NCBI RefSeq assembly: GCF_004028635.1
Contig: NZ_RQJW01000011.1
Span: forward strand, 1 to 64,000
DNA: 64,000 nt
Direction of reading: 5' to 3'
Source of the DNA: Streptomyces cyaneus
GTDB lineage: Bacteria; Actinomycetota; Actinomycetes; Streptomycetales; Streptomycetaceae
This document shows positions 40,819-50,509 of the stretch, piece after piece; the stretch's first letter is position 1, and the number at the start of each line of letters is the position of its first letter. Below the pieces are notes generated by a model. The model searched no databases. It saw only the letters and a list, made by a program, of their open reading frames with translations, and was not told where the DNA came from. The position numbers and the translations under genes were made by a program.

Positions 40819-42138
40819 CTACAGCCGCGCACCCTTCAACACCATGTGCAGCAACAACCGGTCCTCCCCGTCGTCCAGGTCCAGGCCCGTGAGCTGTTCG
40901 ACGCGGGAGAGGCGGTAGTAGAGGGTCTGGCGGTGGATGCCGAGTTCGGCGGCTGTCCGGCCGGCCTGGCCCGCGCAGTCGAGGTAGACCTCGGCGGTGC
41001 GGGCGAGTTCGTGGTGGGCGGGGGAGAGGAGAGGGGCGACCGCCCGGTCGTGGAGCGTCTCCGGGGCGAGGGACGTCAGCAGGCGGTACGGCCCGATGCG
41101 CGACCACTCGGCCACCGGTCCGAACCGCGGTTCCGCCAGCGCCGCGCGCGCCGCGGCCGACGCCTCCTGCCAGGCGGCGCCCAGATCCGCGAGACCGGTG
41201 CGGGGTTCGCCGAGGCCGGCCGCCACCCGTGGCCGGCCCTGCGCGGGCAGCCGGGACGGCGATTGAGGCCGGCGGTCCTCCACGGGGCGGGCCGCGAACC
41301 GGTCCGGGCCCTTGCTCGGCGTCGGGGACGGCGATTCGGCCGGGCCTTCCTTCAACAGGCGGGACGCCGCCGCCAGCGCCGCCGTCCGCACCTCGGGTGA
41401 GCGCAGCCGTACGAGCACCGCAAGGCTCTGTCCGGTCTCCGCCACTGCCTTGAGGGCGTGGGAGGCACCCCCGTCCCACGGCACCGTGCACAGCGCCGTC
41501 GCGTGCGGCACCGTACGCACGGACGGGGCGTCGTCGGGGTCGGCCGAGGGCCAGGGGGCCACGCAGACGACCATATGGACGCCGTCCGCGCGAGAGCCCA
41601 GGGCCGTGCGCAGCTCGGCGACCGCCATGTCCCCCTGCCAGCCCGGCTCCGCGGTCAGTACCGCCCGCAGCTCCCGGCTCAGATCCGCCCCGTGCTGCGC
41701 CTCGTCCGCGAGCAGCGCGCCGATCCGGGCGGTCACCTCCATCGCCGCCGCGAGCTGCCGCTCGGTCGGGCCCGGATCGTCGTCGAGGAGCCAGACGTAG
41801 CCCAGCACCACACCCCGGTGGCGTACCGGGAGACAAATACGTCCGCGGTACACCCCGGCCTCCGGGGTCGGCGGGATGCGCACCGGGCCGGTCGCCCGCG
41901 TGATGCCGAAGCCCTCGAACCAGGTCCGCACCGCCGTCGTGGAGCGGCGCGTCAGGATCGAGCGGGTACGGACGGGATCCAGGGCGGATGCGTCGAGCTC
42001 GCCCTCGCTGTCGTACGCACCGAAGGCGATCAGCTCGAAGTCCCGGTTCTCCAGCGTCGCGGGGGCGCCGAGGAGCTCCGAGATCTCGTCGACCAGCTCC
42101 TGGTAGTCGTCCTTGCGGTCCTTGAATTCCGGCGTCAC
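40819..42138 (-). CDS. PucR-family transcriptional regulator
   Basis: This 439-aa protein ends in the PucR-type helix-turn-helix (HTH_30): TAAELGIHRQTLYYRLSRVEQLTGLDL (about residues 395-425). The N-terminal half (ELVDEISELLGAPATLENRDFELIAFG and ICLPVRHRGVVLGYVWLLDDDP) is a GAF-like sensory part. It is divergent from proline dehydrogenase and is the natural candidate for the regulator of proline catabolism. I choose GTG 42138 because GCGGGAGA lies 8 nt upstream; ATG codons at 42156 and 42177 are in frame but have poor sites. A palindrome GACAGCTGTC lies at 42206-42215 in the shared gap. Confidence 0.9.
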   Translation of the reverse strand: MTPEFKDRKDDYQELVDEISELLGAPATLENRDFELIAFGAYDSEGELDASALDPVRTRSILTRRSTTAVRTWFEGFGITRATGPVRIPPTPEAGVYRGRICLPVRHRGVVLGYVWLLDDDPGPTERQLAAAMEVTARIGALLADEAQHGADLSRELRAVLTAEPGWQGDMAVAELRTALGSRADGVHMVVCVAPWPSADPDDAPSVRTVPHATALCTVPWDGGASHALKAVAETGQSLAVLVRLRSPEVRTAALAAASRLLKEGPAESPSPTPSKGPDRFAARPVEDRRPQSPSRLPAQGRPRVAAGLGEPRTGLADLGAAWQEASAAARAALAEPRFGPVAEWSRIGPYRLLTSLAPETLHDRAVAPLLSPAHHELARTAEVYLDCAGQAGRTAAELGIHRQTLYYRLSRVEQLTGLDLDDGEDRLLLHMVLKGARL

Positions 42139-42329
42139 CCGGGCATTCTCCCGCATTTTCGCGAAGCCTTCATACATCTGTCTGAGATCTGCGGCACGGA
42201 TGCGTGACAGCTGTCGATGGCCGCCGTTCGGAGGGATCCTTAGGTTTCACGGTGGTTCTCCGTGCCGTACCCGGAACATCACTTATCGGGGTGTCGGCCG
42301 TCATTCGGCTGTGTTTGTGGAGGTGCCCC

Positions 42330-43256
42330 GTGCTGGGTCCCGTGATTCTCGCCGCGTCGCGCAGCGACCGGATGCGACGCCTGATCTCGGCGGCTCCGGT
42401 GACGAAGCAGGTCGTCGACCGGTTCATCCCAGGTGAGTCCGTCGACGACGTCGTGCCGATCATCGAGGACCTCACCGGCAAGGGTCTGGAGCTGACGATG
42501 GACGTCGTCGGCGAGGACATCACCCGCCCCGAACAGGCCGCCGCCGCCCGGGACGCCTACCTGCGGTTCGTCGACCGGATCAAGGACCTGGAGCTCGGCG
42601 AGCGCGTCGAGATGTCCGTCAAGCTGTCCATGTTCGGGCAGGCACTGGAGGGCGGCCACGAGCTGGCCCTCGCCAACGTCCGCCCCGTCGTCGAGGCCGC
42701 CGCCGCCATCGGTACGACCGTCACGCTCGACGCCGAGGACCACACCACCCTCGACTCGATGTTCGCCATCCACGAGGAGCTGCGCAGGGACTTCCCGCAG
42801 ACCGGCTGCGTCATCCAGGCCTACCTCTTCCGCACCGAGGCCGACGCCCGCCGCCTCGCCGCGAACGGCAGCCGCGTACGGCTCGTCAAGGGCGCCTACA
42901 AGGAGCCCGCCGAGGTCGCCTACCAGCAGAAACACGAGATCGACAAGGCGTACGTCCGTGTCCTGAAGGTTCTGATGGAGGGCGCCGGGTACCCGATGAT
43001 CGGGTCCCACGACCCGCGTCTGATCTCCGTCGCCCAGGAACTCGCGCGGCGCGCCGGGCGAAAGCTCGACGAGTACGAGTTCCAGATGCTGTACGGCATC
43101 AGGAGCGACGAGCACCTGCGGTTGGCCGCCGAGGGCCACCGCATGCGCGTCTACACGGCGTACGGCACCGACTGGTACGGCTATTTCATGCGCCGCCTCG
43201 CGGAGAAGCCCGCCAACCTGCGGTTCTTCGCACGAAGCATGATCAGCAAGGGCTGA
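42330..43256 (+). CDS. proline dehydrogenase
   Basis: This 308-aa FAD enzyme oxidises proline to delta-1-pyrroline-5-carboxylate. It is the stand-alone (beta/alpha)8 form found in Gram-positive bacteria, without the PutA fusion. The conserved VRLVKGAYKEP and GSHDPRLISVAQ segments and the C-terminal YTAYGTDWYGYFMRRLAEKP (substrate-binding arginines) are clear. GTG 42330 is used because GGAGGTG lies 5 nt upstream; the longer frame from 42204 has no ribosome site. The next gene, 40 bp downstream, does the second step. Confidence 0.95.
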   Translation: MLGPVILAASRSDRMRRLISAAPVTKQVVDRFIPGESVDDVVPIIEDLTGKGLELTMDVVGEDITRPEQAAAARDAYLRFVDRIKDLELGERVEMSVKLSMFGQALEGGHELALANVRPVVEAAAAIGTTVTLDAEDHTTLDSMFAIHEELRRDFPQTGCVIQAYLFRTEADARRLAANGSRVRLVKGAYKEPAEVAYQQKHEIDKAYVRVLKVLMEGAGYPMIGSHDPRLISVAQELARRAGRKLDEYEFQMLYGIRSDEHLRLAAEGHRMRVYTAYGTDWYGYFMRRLAEKPANLRFFARSMISKG

Positions 43257-43296
43257 GCCCGCAACACCCGCTCACATTCAAGGAGTTACGGATCTC

Positions 43297-44928
<1,632 letters not shown>

Positions 44929-44943
44929 CCCCCAGACGCACCT

Positions 44944-44980
44944 CGAGAAGGCCGGGCCCGTTCAGGACCCGGCCTTCTCG
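44944..44980. terminator. hairpin after the proline operon
   Basis: Perfect 13-bp arms CGAGAAGGCCGGG (44944-44956) and CCCGGCCTTCTCG (44968-44980) enclose an 11-nt loop, between convergent genes. Confidence 0.87.
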
Positions 44981-44996
44981 GGCTGCGCGGGAGGGG

Positions 44997-45203
44997 CTAC
45001 TCGGCGATCTCCGTGCGCTCCCACCACTCGTACACGGGCAGCCTGCCCTCCGTTGTGTCCGTGTGCCGCGCTGTCGGCCTGAAGTGCTCGTATCCGCCGC
45101 GGAGCTTGATCTTCGCGTCCGGGCCGGGGGACGGTGACGGGACGATCCGTTCGGGCAGGTCGTCCGGGCCGCCCTCGAGGAACACTTTCGACGTGTCGTT
45201 CAT
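44997..45203 (-). CDS. DUF5988-type small protein
   Basis: This 68-aa soluble protein has KVFLEGGPDDLPERIV at the start and RGGYEHFRPTARHTD and LPVYEWWERTEIAE at the end. I recognise this pattern as the small Streptomyces DUF5988 family; no function is known. ATG 45203 has GAGGGGAACCGG upstream. A longer frame upstream begins inside the divergent acetyltransferase and is not credible. It is convergent with the proline operon. Confidence 0.8.
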   Translation of the reverse strand: MNDTSKVFLEGGPDDLPERIVPSPSPGPDAKIKLRGGYEHFRPTARHTDTTEGRLPVYEWWERTEIAE

Positions 45204-45290
45204 GGGTTCACCGGTTCCCCTCGTCCCGACCCGGTGTCCCGCGCCCCGCACAGGATCAGCCGAGTGGGCGATCCCCTCGATACTGGTCGG

Positions 45291-45848
45291 ATGACCACAC
45301 CGACAGCCGCCGTCACCCCGCGCACCGCCCACACCGCCGACCTCACCTCCGCCGAACTGCGCGCGATCCGCGCCCTGTTGGACGACGCCTTCGACGGCGA
45401 CTTCTCCGACGAGGACTTCGAGCACGGGCTCGGCGGTATGCACGCCCTGGTCCACGACGAGGCCGGTCGGCTCGTCGCGCACGGTTCGGTGATCATGCGG
45501 CGGGTGCGGCACCGGAACCGGTGGCTGCGGGTCGGGTACGTCGAGGCGGTGGGCGTACGGCCCGACGCGCGTCGGACGGGGCTCGGCGGCCGGGTGATGG
45601 CGGAGCTGGAGCGGGTGATCGACCGGGCGTACGACGCGGGGATGCTGTCCGCGAGCGACGCGGGGGCCGCCCTGTACGCCGCCCGTGGCTGGGAGGTGTG
45701 GGGCGGGCGGGTCTGCGCGCTGGGGCCGGAGGGCGTCGTGCGCCTGCCGGACGAGGAGGGAAGCACGTTCGTGCGGCCTGCCCTCGCCGGTCCGCTCGAC
45801 CCGGCGTTCGAGCTGATCTTCGACTGGCGTGACGGGGACGTGCTCTGA
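45291..45848 (+). CDS. AAC(2')-I-like GNAT acetyltransferase
   Basis: This 185-aa protein resembles mycobacterial aminoglycoside 2'-N-acetyltransferases along its whole length. It has FDGDFSDEDFEHGLGGMHALV near residue 35, VGYVEAVGVRPDARRTGLGG as the acetyl-CoA region, LYAARGWEVW, PDEEGSTFVRP and a C-terminal FDWRDGDVL. The AAC(2')-Ic enzyme has nearly the same length (about 181 aa). Chromosomal copies in mycobacteria do not always give resistance, so the natural substrate may be something else. GATACT lies 6 nt before the ATG and there is no ribosome site, so it may be leaderless. Confidence 0.82.
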   Translation: MTTPTAAVTPRTAHTADLTSAELRAIRALLDDAFDGDFSDEDFEHGLGGMHALVHDEAGRLVAHGSVIMRRVRHRNRWLRVGYVEAVGVRPDARRTGLGGRVMAELERVIDRAYDAGMLSASDAGAALYAARGWEVWGGRVCALGPEGVVRLPDEEGSTFVRPALAGPLDPAFELIFDWRDGDVL

Positions 45849-45905
45849 CTGGGGTGGAGGTAAAAGCGCAGGTCAGTGGGGTGTGACCCAGTCCACCGTC
45901 TCAGA

Positions 45906-45923
45906 TAGTAGGAAGTCCGAGTA
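45906..45923. promoter_or_regulatory. unassigned AT-richer imperfect palindrome
   Basis: TAGTAGGA-AG-TCCGAGTA matches its own reverse complement at six of eight arm positions. It is enclosed by GTCTC and GAGAC repeats, in a 259-bp gap that is unusually AT-rich for the window. It lies about 185 bp upstream of the 46-aa gene. It looks like a protein-binding site or promoter element, but I cannot name a regulator. Confidence 0.4.
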
Positions 45924-46107
45924 ATTGTGGAGACAGACGCGCCGTCCTCCCTTAGTTTTGTAGAAGCCGAACGTCTCGCTCGATCAAGCGAATGGCGGTC
46001 GTGAGCCGGGCCCTTTGCAGGCAACCCCTGCGGCACCGCTCCCCGCCCCACCCGGCGTCTCGTAACCCCTGTCTGCACTCCCGGATTGTCGAAGGAGTCG
46101 ATTTCCC

Positions 46108-46248
46108 ATGGCCGAGACGACCGCCCGCCGTCGAGTCCGTCACCTCTCCCGCACGAGCGAGTCCGACCGTAAGAACGCCGCCGCCGCCCTCCAGCGCGCC
46201 CTCGACCGCAGGGACAACGGCGGAGCCACCGGCCACCAGGCGGCCTGA
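46108..46248 (+). CDS. 46-aa basic peptide
   Basis: This short gene encodes MAETTARRRVRHLSRTSESD followed by 26 more residues, including NAAAALQRALDRRDNGG. GAAGGAG lies about 10 nt before ATG 46108, and third codon positions are GC-rich as in real genes. I recall near-identical small proteins in other Streptomyces. It may form one amphipathic helix. Function unknown. Confidence 0.75.
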   Translation: MAETTARRRVRHLSRTSESDRKNAAAALQRALDRRDNGGATGHQAA

Positions 46249-46360
46249 CGCCACAGCCGCGCGTCGGCGCGGACGCACACGAGCGACGCACACAAGCCGG
46301 GAGCCGCACCCGCAAGAGGTGCGGCGCGGACACACGCGCCGCGCCGCACCTCGGGTTCGC

Positions 46361-47959
46361 TCAGCCGCCGCGCCGCACCTCGAAGTGGTCGACGCGCTCC
46401 CCGCTCGGTGTCAGCGCCGACACCTTCAGCCGCGGCTTCGTGCCGCTCTCCGCCTCCACCGCGAGGAACGAGAAGCCCCGGTAGCGCACCCGCGACCACT
46501 GCACGCTCTCCGCCTTGGCGTCCCGTGACTTGGTCCACTTGAAGGAGTCGACCGACTCCCGCTCGGTGACATGGCCCTCGTAACTCTCCTCGACGCCCTT
46601 CGGGAAGCCGTACAGGTCCTTGCCGCCGCCGCCCGCCGTGACGTACACGATCCCGTCCCGGGTCGGGTCCGTCGTCGCGCCGATCGGCACCGGGCTGCCG
46701 ACCTCGCCGTTCAGGATCGCGTCGGTCCGCTCGTACACGTGGTTGTGCCCGTTGATCACCAGGTCGACCTGGTGCTTGGCGAAGAGCGGCACCCACTCGG
46801 CGCGGATTCCCCCGTCGGATGCGTGCGTCGACGTCGAGTAGGCGCAGTGGTGGAAGTAGACGACGACGAAGTCGACCGAGCGGTCGGCGCGCAGCTCGCC
46901 GAGCTTGCGGTCCAGCCACTTCGTCTGCCTCCCCTCCGTGTAGCCGAAGTTGGCGGGGATCTCGTACGACACGTCGTTCGCGTCCAGCGCGACCACGCCG
47001 ACGTTGCCGTACGTGAACGCGTACACCCCCGGCGCCGTACGCGGGTCGAAGCCGCTGTCCGGGAGGGAGAAACGGGCGAGTTGGCCGCCGTAGCCGTCCG
47101 GCGAGTACCAGGCCTCCATGTCGTGGTTGCCGGTCGTCACCATCCACGGCACCGACTTCGCCACCGACTCCGTCTGCTTGAGGAACACGTCCCACATGCC
47201 CGCCTGGAACGCGTCCGAGTCCTTGCCCTTGCCCGTCGGGTTCGCGTAGCAGATGTCCCCGGCGTGCAGGTGGAAGGCGGGGTTCTGGCGCAGCAGGGCG
47301 CGGTCGTTGTCGGCGGCGTGCAGGCCGACGCCCTGGTCGCCGAACGCGGTGAACACGAACCGCTCGGGCGGGGACGAGGGTGCCGTGCGGAAGGAGGCGA
47401 TCGTGGGCCGGTGGGCAGGGGACGCCGGGTCGAAGCCGTCGTGTCCGACGCCGTAGTAGTACGTGGTGCCGGGGCGCAGGCCGTCCAGGGCCGCGTGCAG
47501 GTAGTACTGCTCGACCGCCGCGCTCACACCCGCCACCTCCGGGGTCTTCAGGTCGCGCAGCTCCGCCTCGATCCGCCGGTCCAGGTCGTCGGGGCGCAGC
47601 CCGATCCGGACGTACGGCCTGCGCACCGCGGCCGGCACCTGCCACGAGATCCGCATCTGCGTCTTCGGGTCGGCGCCGAAGGCGAGATGGCGGCCGAACG
47701 GGGCGGCGACGGAGCCGGGCACCTTCGTGGTGGCGGAGGCGGGGGGCGAGGCAAGGGCAGAGGCAGGGGGTCTCGAGGCGGTCGTCCCCGATGTCGAACA
47801 TCCCGTCAGCAGGCCGCCCGCCAGCGCTCCGCCCGCCACCGCTCCGGCCGTCACCAATGTGCGGCGCCGCAACAGCTTGGTACGCAGGTACTCGTGCTGT
47901 TCGGCCATGCTCATCCGGCGCGCGAGCTGTGGTGGGATGCCGAAGTCGGGAAGGTCCAT
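46361..47959 (-). CDS. Tat-exported purple-acid-phosphatase-like lipoprotein
   Basis: This 532-aa protein has a twin-arginine signal with RRRTLV (31-36) and a lipobox LLTGC (Cys 54), so it should be exported folded and lipid-anchored. A fibronectin-like N-terminal domain of purple acid phosphatases (about 85-190, with LRPGTTYYYGVG) precedes the metallophosphoesterase domain. The dinuclear metal motifs are present: FGDQG, HAGDICYANP, TTGNHDMEAW, FHHCAYS and INGHNHVYER. It probably releases phosphate from organic esters outside the cell. It is divergent from leuB. ATG 47959 gives a proper signal peptide; the open frame upstream is spurious. Confidence 0.9.
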   Translation of the reverse strand: MDLPDFGIPPQLARRMSMAEQHEYLRTKLLRRRTLVTAGAVAGGALAGGLLTGCSTSGTTASRPPASALASPPASATTKVPGSVAAPFGRHLAFGADPKTQMRISWQVPAAVRRPYVRIGLRPDDLDRRIEAELRDLKTPEVAGVSAAVEQYYLHAALDGLRPGTTYYYGVGHDGFDPASPAHRPTIASFRTAPSSPPERFVFTAFGDQGVGLHAADNDRALLRQNPAFHLHAGDICYANPTGKGKDSDAFQAGMWDVFLKQTESVAKSVPWMVTTGNHDMEAWYSPDGYGGQLARFSLPDSGFDPRTAPGVYAFTYGNVGVVALDANDVSYEIPANFGYTEGRQTKWLDRKLGELRADRSVDFVVVYFHHCAYSTSTHASDGGIRAEWVPLFAKHQVDLVINGHNHVYERTDAILNGEVGSPVPIGATTDPTRDGIVYVTAGGGGKDLYGFPKGVEESYEGHVTERESVDSFKWTKSRDAKAESVQWSRVRYRGFSFLAVEAESGTKPRLKVSALTPSGERVDHFEVRRGG

Positions 47960-48101
47960 GGCGGTGAAGTTCCCAGCGAACGCCAACACCTGCCCTACAT
48001 ACGGGTGAACGCCAGCCGAAGGGCTGACGCCCGGCCACACGCGGCTGTCCGTATGGCGGACATGCCGTGTCATCCCATGGGACGGGGAGTAGGGTGCCGA
48101 C

Positions 48102-49145
48102 ATGTCTCGCAGCCTCAATCTCGCAGTGATTCCCGGTGACGGCATCGGCCAGGAGGTCGTGGCCGAAGGTCTGAAGGTGCTCTCCGCCGTCCTTCCGCAG
48201 GATGTGAAGCTGGAGACCAAGGAGTACGACTTCGGCGCCAAGCGCTACCACGCCACCGGTGAGACCCTCACCGACGCCGATGTCGAGGCGCTCAAGAAGC
48301 ACGACGCCATCCTGCTCGGCGCGATCGGCGACCCCTCGGTCCCGTCCGGCGTCCTGGAGCGCGGCTTCCTGCTCAAGCTCCGCTTCCTCTTCGACCACCA
48401 CGTCAACCTGCGTCCGTCGAAGCTCCTCCCGGGTGTCGCCACCCCGCTCGCCGGCCAGCCCGAGATCGACTTCATCGTCGTCCGTGAGGGCACCGAGGGC
48501 CCGTACACCGGCAACGGCGGCACCATCCGCAAGGGCACCCCGCACGAGGTCGCCACCGAGGTCTCCGTGAACACGGCCTTCGGTGTCGAGCGCGTCGTCC
48601 GTGACGCCTTCGCCCGCGCGCAGGCCCGCCCGCGCAAGAAGCTGGCGCTGATCCACAAGAACAACGTGCTGGCCTTCGCCGGTCACCTGTGGACGAACAT
48701 CTTCAACCAGGTGGCCGAGGAGTTCCCCGAGGTCACCACCGAGTACATGCACGTCGATGCGGCGACCATCTACCTGGTCACCCAGCCCGAGCGCTTCGAC
48801 GTGATCGTCACCGACAACCTCTTCGGCGACATCATCACCGACCTCGCCGCGGCCGTCTCCGGCGGCATCGGCGTCGCGGCCTCCGGCAACATCAACCCGT
48901 CCGGCGAGTTCCCCTCGATGTTCGAGCCGGTCCACGGTTCCGCGCCCGACATCGCCGGCCAGGGCAAGGCCGACCCCACCGCCACGGTCCTGTCCGTCGC
49001 CCTGCTCCTGCGCCACCTCGGCTACGACGCCGAGGCCGCCCGCATCGACGAGGCGGTCTCCACCGACCTCGCGGAGCGTACCGGCAAGCCCGCCCGCTCC
49101 ACGTCGGAGATCGGCGACGCGCTGGCCGTACGAGTAGCCGGCTGA
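48102..49145 (+). CDS. leuB: 3-isopropylmalate dehydrogenase
   Basis: This 347-aa NAD-dependent enzyme oxidises and decarboxylates 3-isopropylmalate in leucine synthesis. It has IPGDGIGQEVV at the N-terminus, catalytic Tyr and Lys in the central helices, metal-binding Asp residues in VTDNLFGDIITDLAAAVSGG, and SMFEPVHGSAPDIAGQGKADPTA near the C-terminus. The length is slightly short but normal for the actinobacterial form. TAGGGT (48090-48095) lies 6 nt before the ATG, so the transcript may be leaderless, although GGGGAG lies further up. Confidence 0.97.
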   Translation: MSRSLNLAVIPGDGIGQEVVAEGLKVLSAVLPQDVKLETKEYDFGAKRYHATGETLTDADVEALKKHDAILLGAIGDPSVPSGVLERGFLLKLRFLFDHHVNLRPSKLLPGVATPLAGQPEIDFIVVREGTEGPYTGNGGTIRKGTPHEVATEVSVNTAFGVERVVRDAFARAQARPRKKLALIHKNNVLAFAGHLWTNIFNQVAEEFPEVTTEYMHVDAATIYLVTQPERFDVIVTDNLFGDIITDLAAAVSGGIGVAASGNINPSGEFPSMFEPVHGSAPDIAGQGKADPTATVLSVALLLRHLGYDAEAARIDEAVSTDLAERTGKPARSTSEIGDALAVRVAG

Positions 49146-49173
49146 CGCCCGTCGCGCCACTCGAACAACTTTC

Positions 49174-49207
49174 GAAGCCGTCGGGTCACTTCGCACCCGG
49201 CGGCTTC
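49174..49207 (+). terminator. leuB terminator hairpin
   Basis: Arms GAAGCCGTCGGGT (49174-49186) and ACCCGGCGGCTTC (49195-49207) pair over 13 positions with one T-G wobble and an 8-nt loop, 29 bp after the leuB stop. Confidence 0.8.
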
Positions 49208-49420
49208 CCCATGTCCGCCGCCGGGTGACACCATCAACCCCTGGATCGCGATTTCACGCCGATCACGCCGAACAGGCCGATTTCTTCCACGGCACCCGCT
49301 TGCGATAATCGAACGCGGAGCCGCGGTACGAAGGAATGCTCGGACGTCCTAGCACTGGCCACAGGCAGTACTGGCGTGATCGCGGCCCGCCACAACGAAA
49401 CCGGTGAAGGACATCTACTC

Positions 49421-50509
49421 ATGACGACGCCCACGATCGAGCTCAAGCCGTCCGCCAGCCCGCTCGCCACCGCCGACCGCGAGGCGATACTGGCCAACCC
49501 CGGGTTCGGCCGCCACTTCACCGACCACATGGTGACGATCAAGTGGACCGAAGGCCGCGGCTGGCACGACGGCCAGCTCGTGCCGTACGCGCCGATCTCC
49601 CTCGACCCGGCCACCATGGTCCTGCACTACGCGCAGGAGATCTTCGAGGGCCTGAAGGCCTACCGCCGGCCCGACGGGTCCGTCGCCACCTTCCGCCCCG
49701 AGAAGAACGCCCAGCGCTTCCAGTCCTCCGCCCGCCGGCTCGGCATGCCGGAGCTGCCGGTCGAGACCTTCATCGAGGCGTGCGACGTGCTGGTGAGCCA
49801 GGACCAGGCCTGGGTCCCGGCGCACGGTGGCGAGGAGTCCCTCTACCTGCGTCCGTTCATGTTCGCGACGGAGGTCGGCCTGGGCGTGAAGCCCGCGAGC
49901 GAGTACCTGTTCATCGTCATCGCCTCCCCGGCCGGCGCGTACTTCCCCGGTGGCGTGAAGCCGGTGTCGATCTGGGTCTCCGAGGACCACGTCCGCGCCG
50001 TGCCGGGCGGCATGGGCGACGCGAAGACGGGCGGCAACTACGCCGCCTCCCTGCTGGCCCAGGCCGAGGCCGCCGCCGAGGGCTGCGCCCAGGTCTGCTA
50101 CCTCGACGCGGTCGAGCGCAAGTGGGTCGAGGAACTCGGCGGCATGAACCTGTACTTCGTGTACGGAGACAAGATCATCACCCCGTCCCTCACCGGCTCC
50201 ATCCTCGAGGGAGTCACCCGTGACTCCCTCCTCACGGTCGCCCGTGACCTCGGCTACGAGGCCGAGGAGGGCCGCATCTCCGTCGACCAGTGGCAGCGCG
50301 ATTCGGAGAACGGCACCCTCACCGAGGTCTTCGCCTGCGGTACGGCGGCGGTCATCACGCCGGTCGGCACCGTGAAGCGCACGGGTGCGCAGTGGCAGCA
50401 GAGCGGTGGCGAGCCCGGCGAGGTCACGCTGAAGCTGCGTGAGGCTCTCCTCGACATCCAGCGGGGCAAGTCCGAGGACAAGCACGGCTGGATGCACAAG
50501 CTCGGCTAA
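49421..50509 (+). CDS. ilvE: branched-chain amino-acid aminotransferase
   Basis: This 362-aa PLP enzyme makes the last step of valine, leucine and isoleucine synthesis. It is a fold-type IV aminotransferase: the PLP lysine is in GGMGDAKTGGNYAASLLAQ, with EIFEGLKAYRR and FACGTAAVITPVG as other family motifs. ATG 49421 has GAAGGA upstream and gives the usual length. A possible -10 GATAAT lies at 49304-49309. I looked for an attenuator here and found none. Its end overlaps the convergent permease gene by a few bases. Confidence 0.97.
   Translation: MTTPTIELKPSASPLATADREAILANPGFGRHFTDHMVTIKWTEGRGWHDGQLVPYAPISLDPATMVLHYAQEIFEGLKAYRRPDGSVATFRPEKNAQRFQSSARRLGMPELPVETFIEACDVLVSQDQAWVPAHGGEESLYLRPFMFATEVGLGVKPASEYLFIVIASPAGAYFPGGVKPVSIWVSEDHVRAVPGGMGDAKTGGNYAASLLAQAEAAAEGCAQVCYLDAVERKWVEELGGMNLYFVYGDKIITPSLTGSILEGVTRDSLLTVARDLGYEAEEGRISVDQWQRDSENGTLTEVFACGTAAVITPVGTVKRTGAQWQQSGGEPGEVTLKLREALLDIQRGKSEDKHGWMHKLG

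Noticed and set aside
46140..49196. 1018-codon minus-strand frame over leuB and the phosphatase
   Set aside because: It is antisense to leuB and out of frame with the well-supported phosphatase; no family motifs.
49146..49420. Attenuator or leader peptide before ilvE
   Set aside because: A short frame at 49336 has GAAGGA touching its ATG, no branched-chain codon run and no U-tract hairpin.
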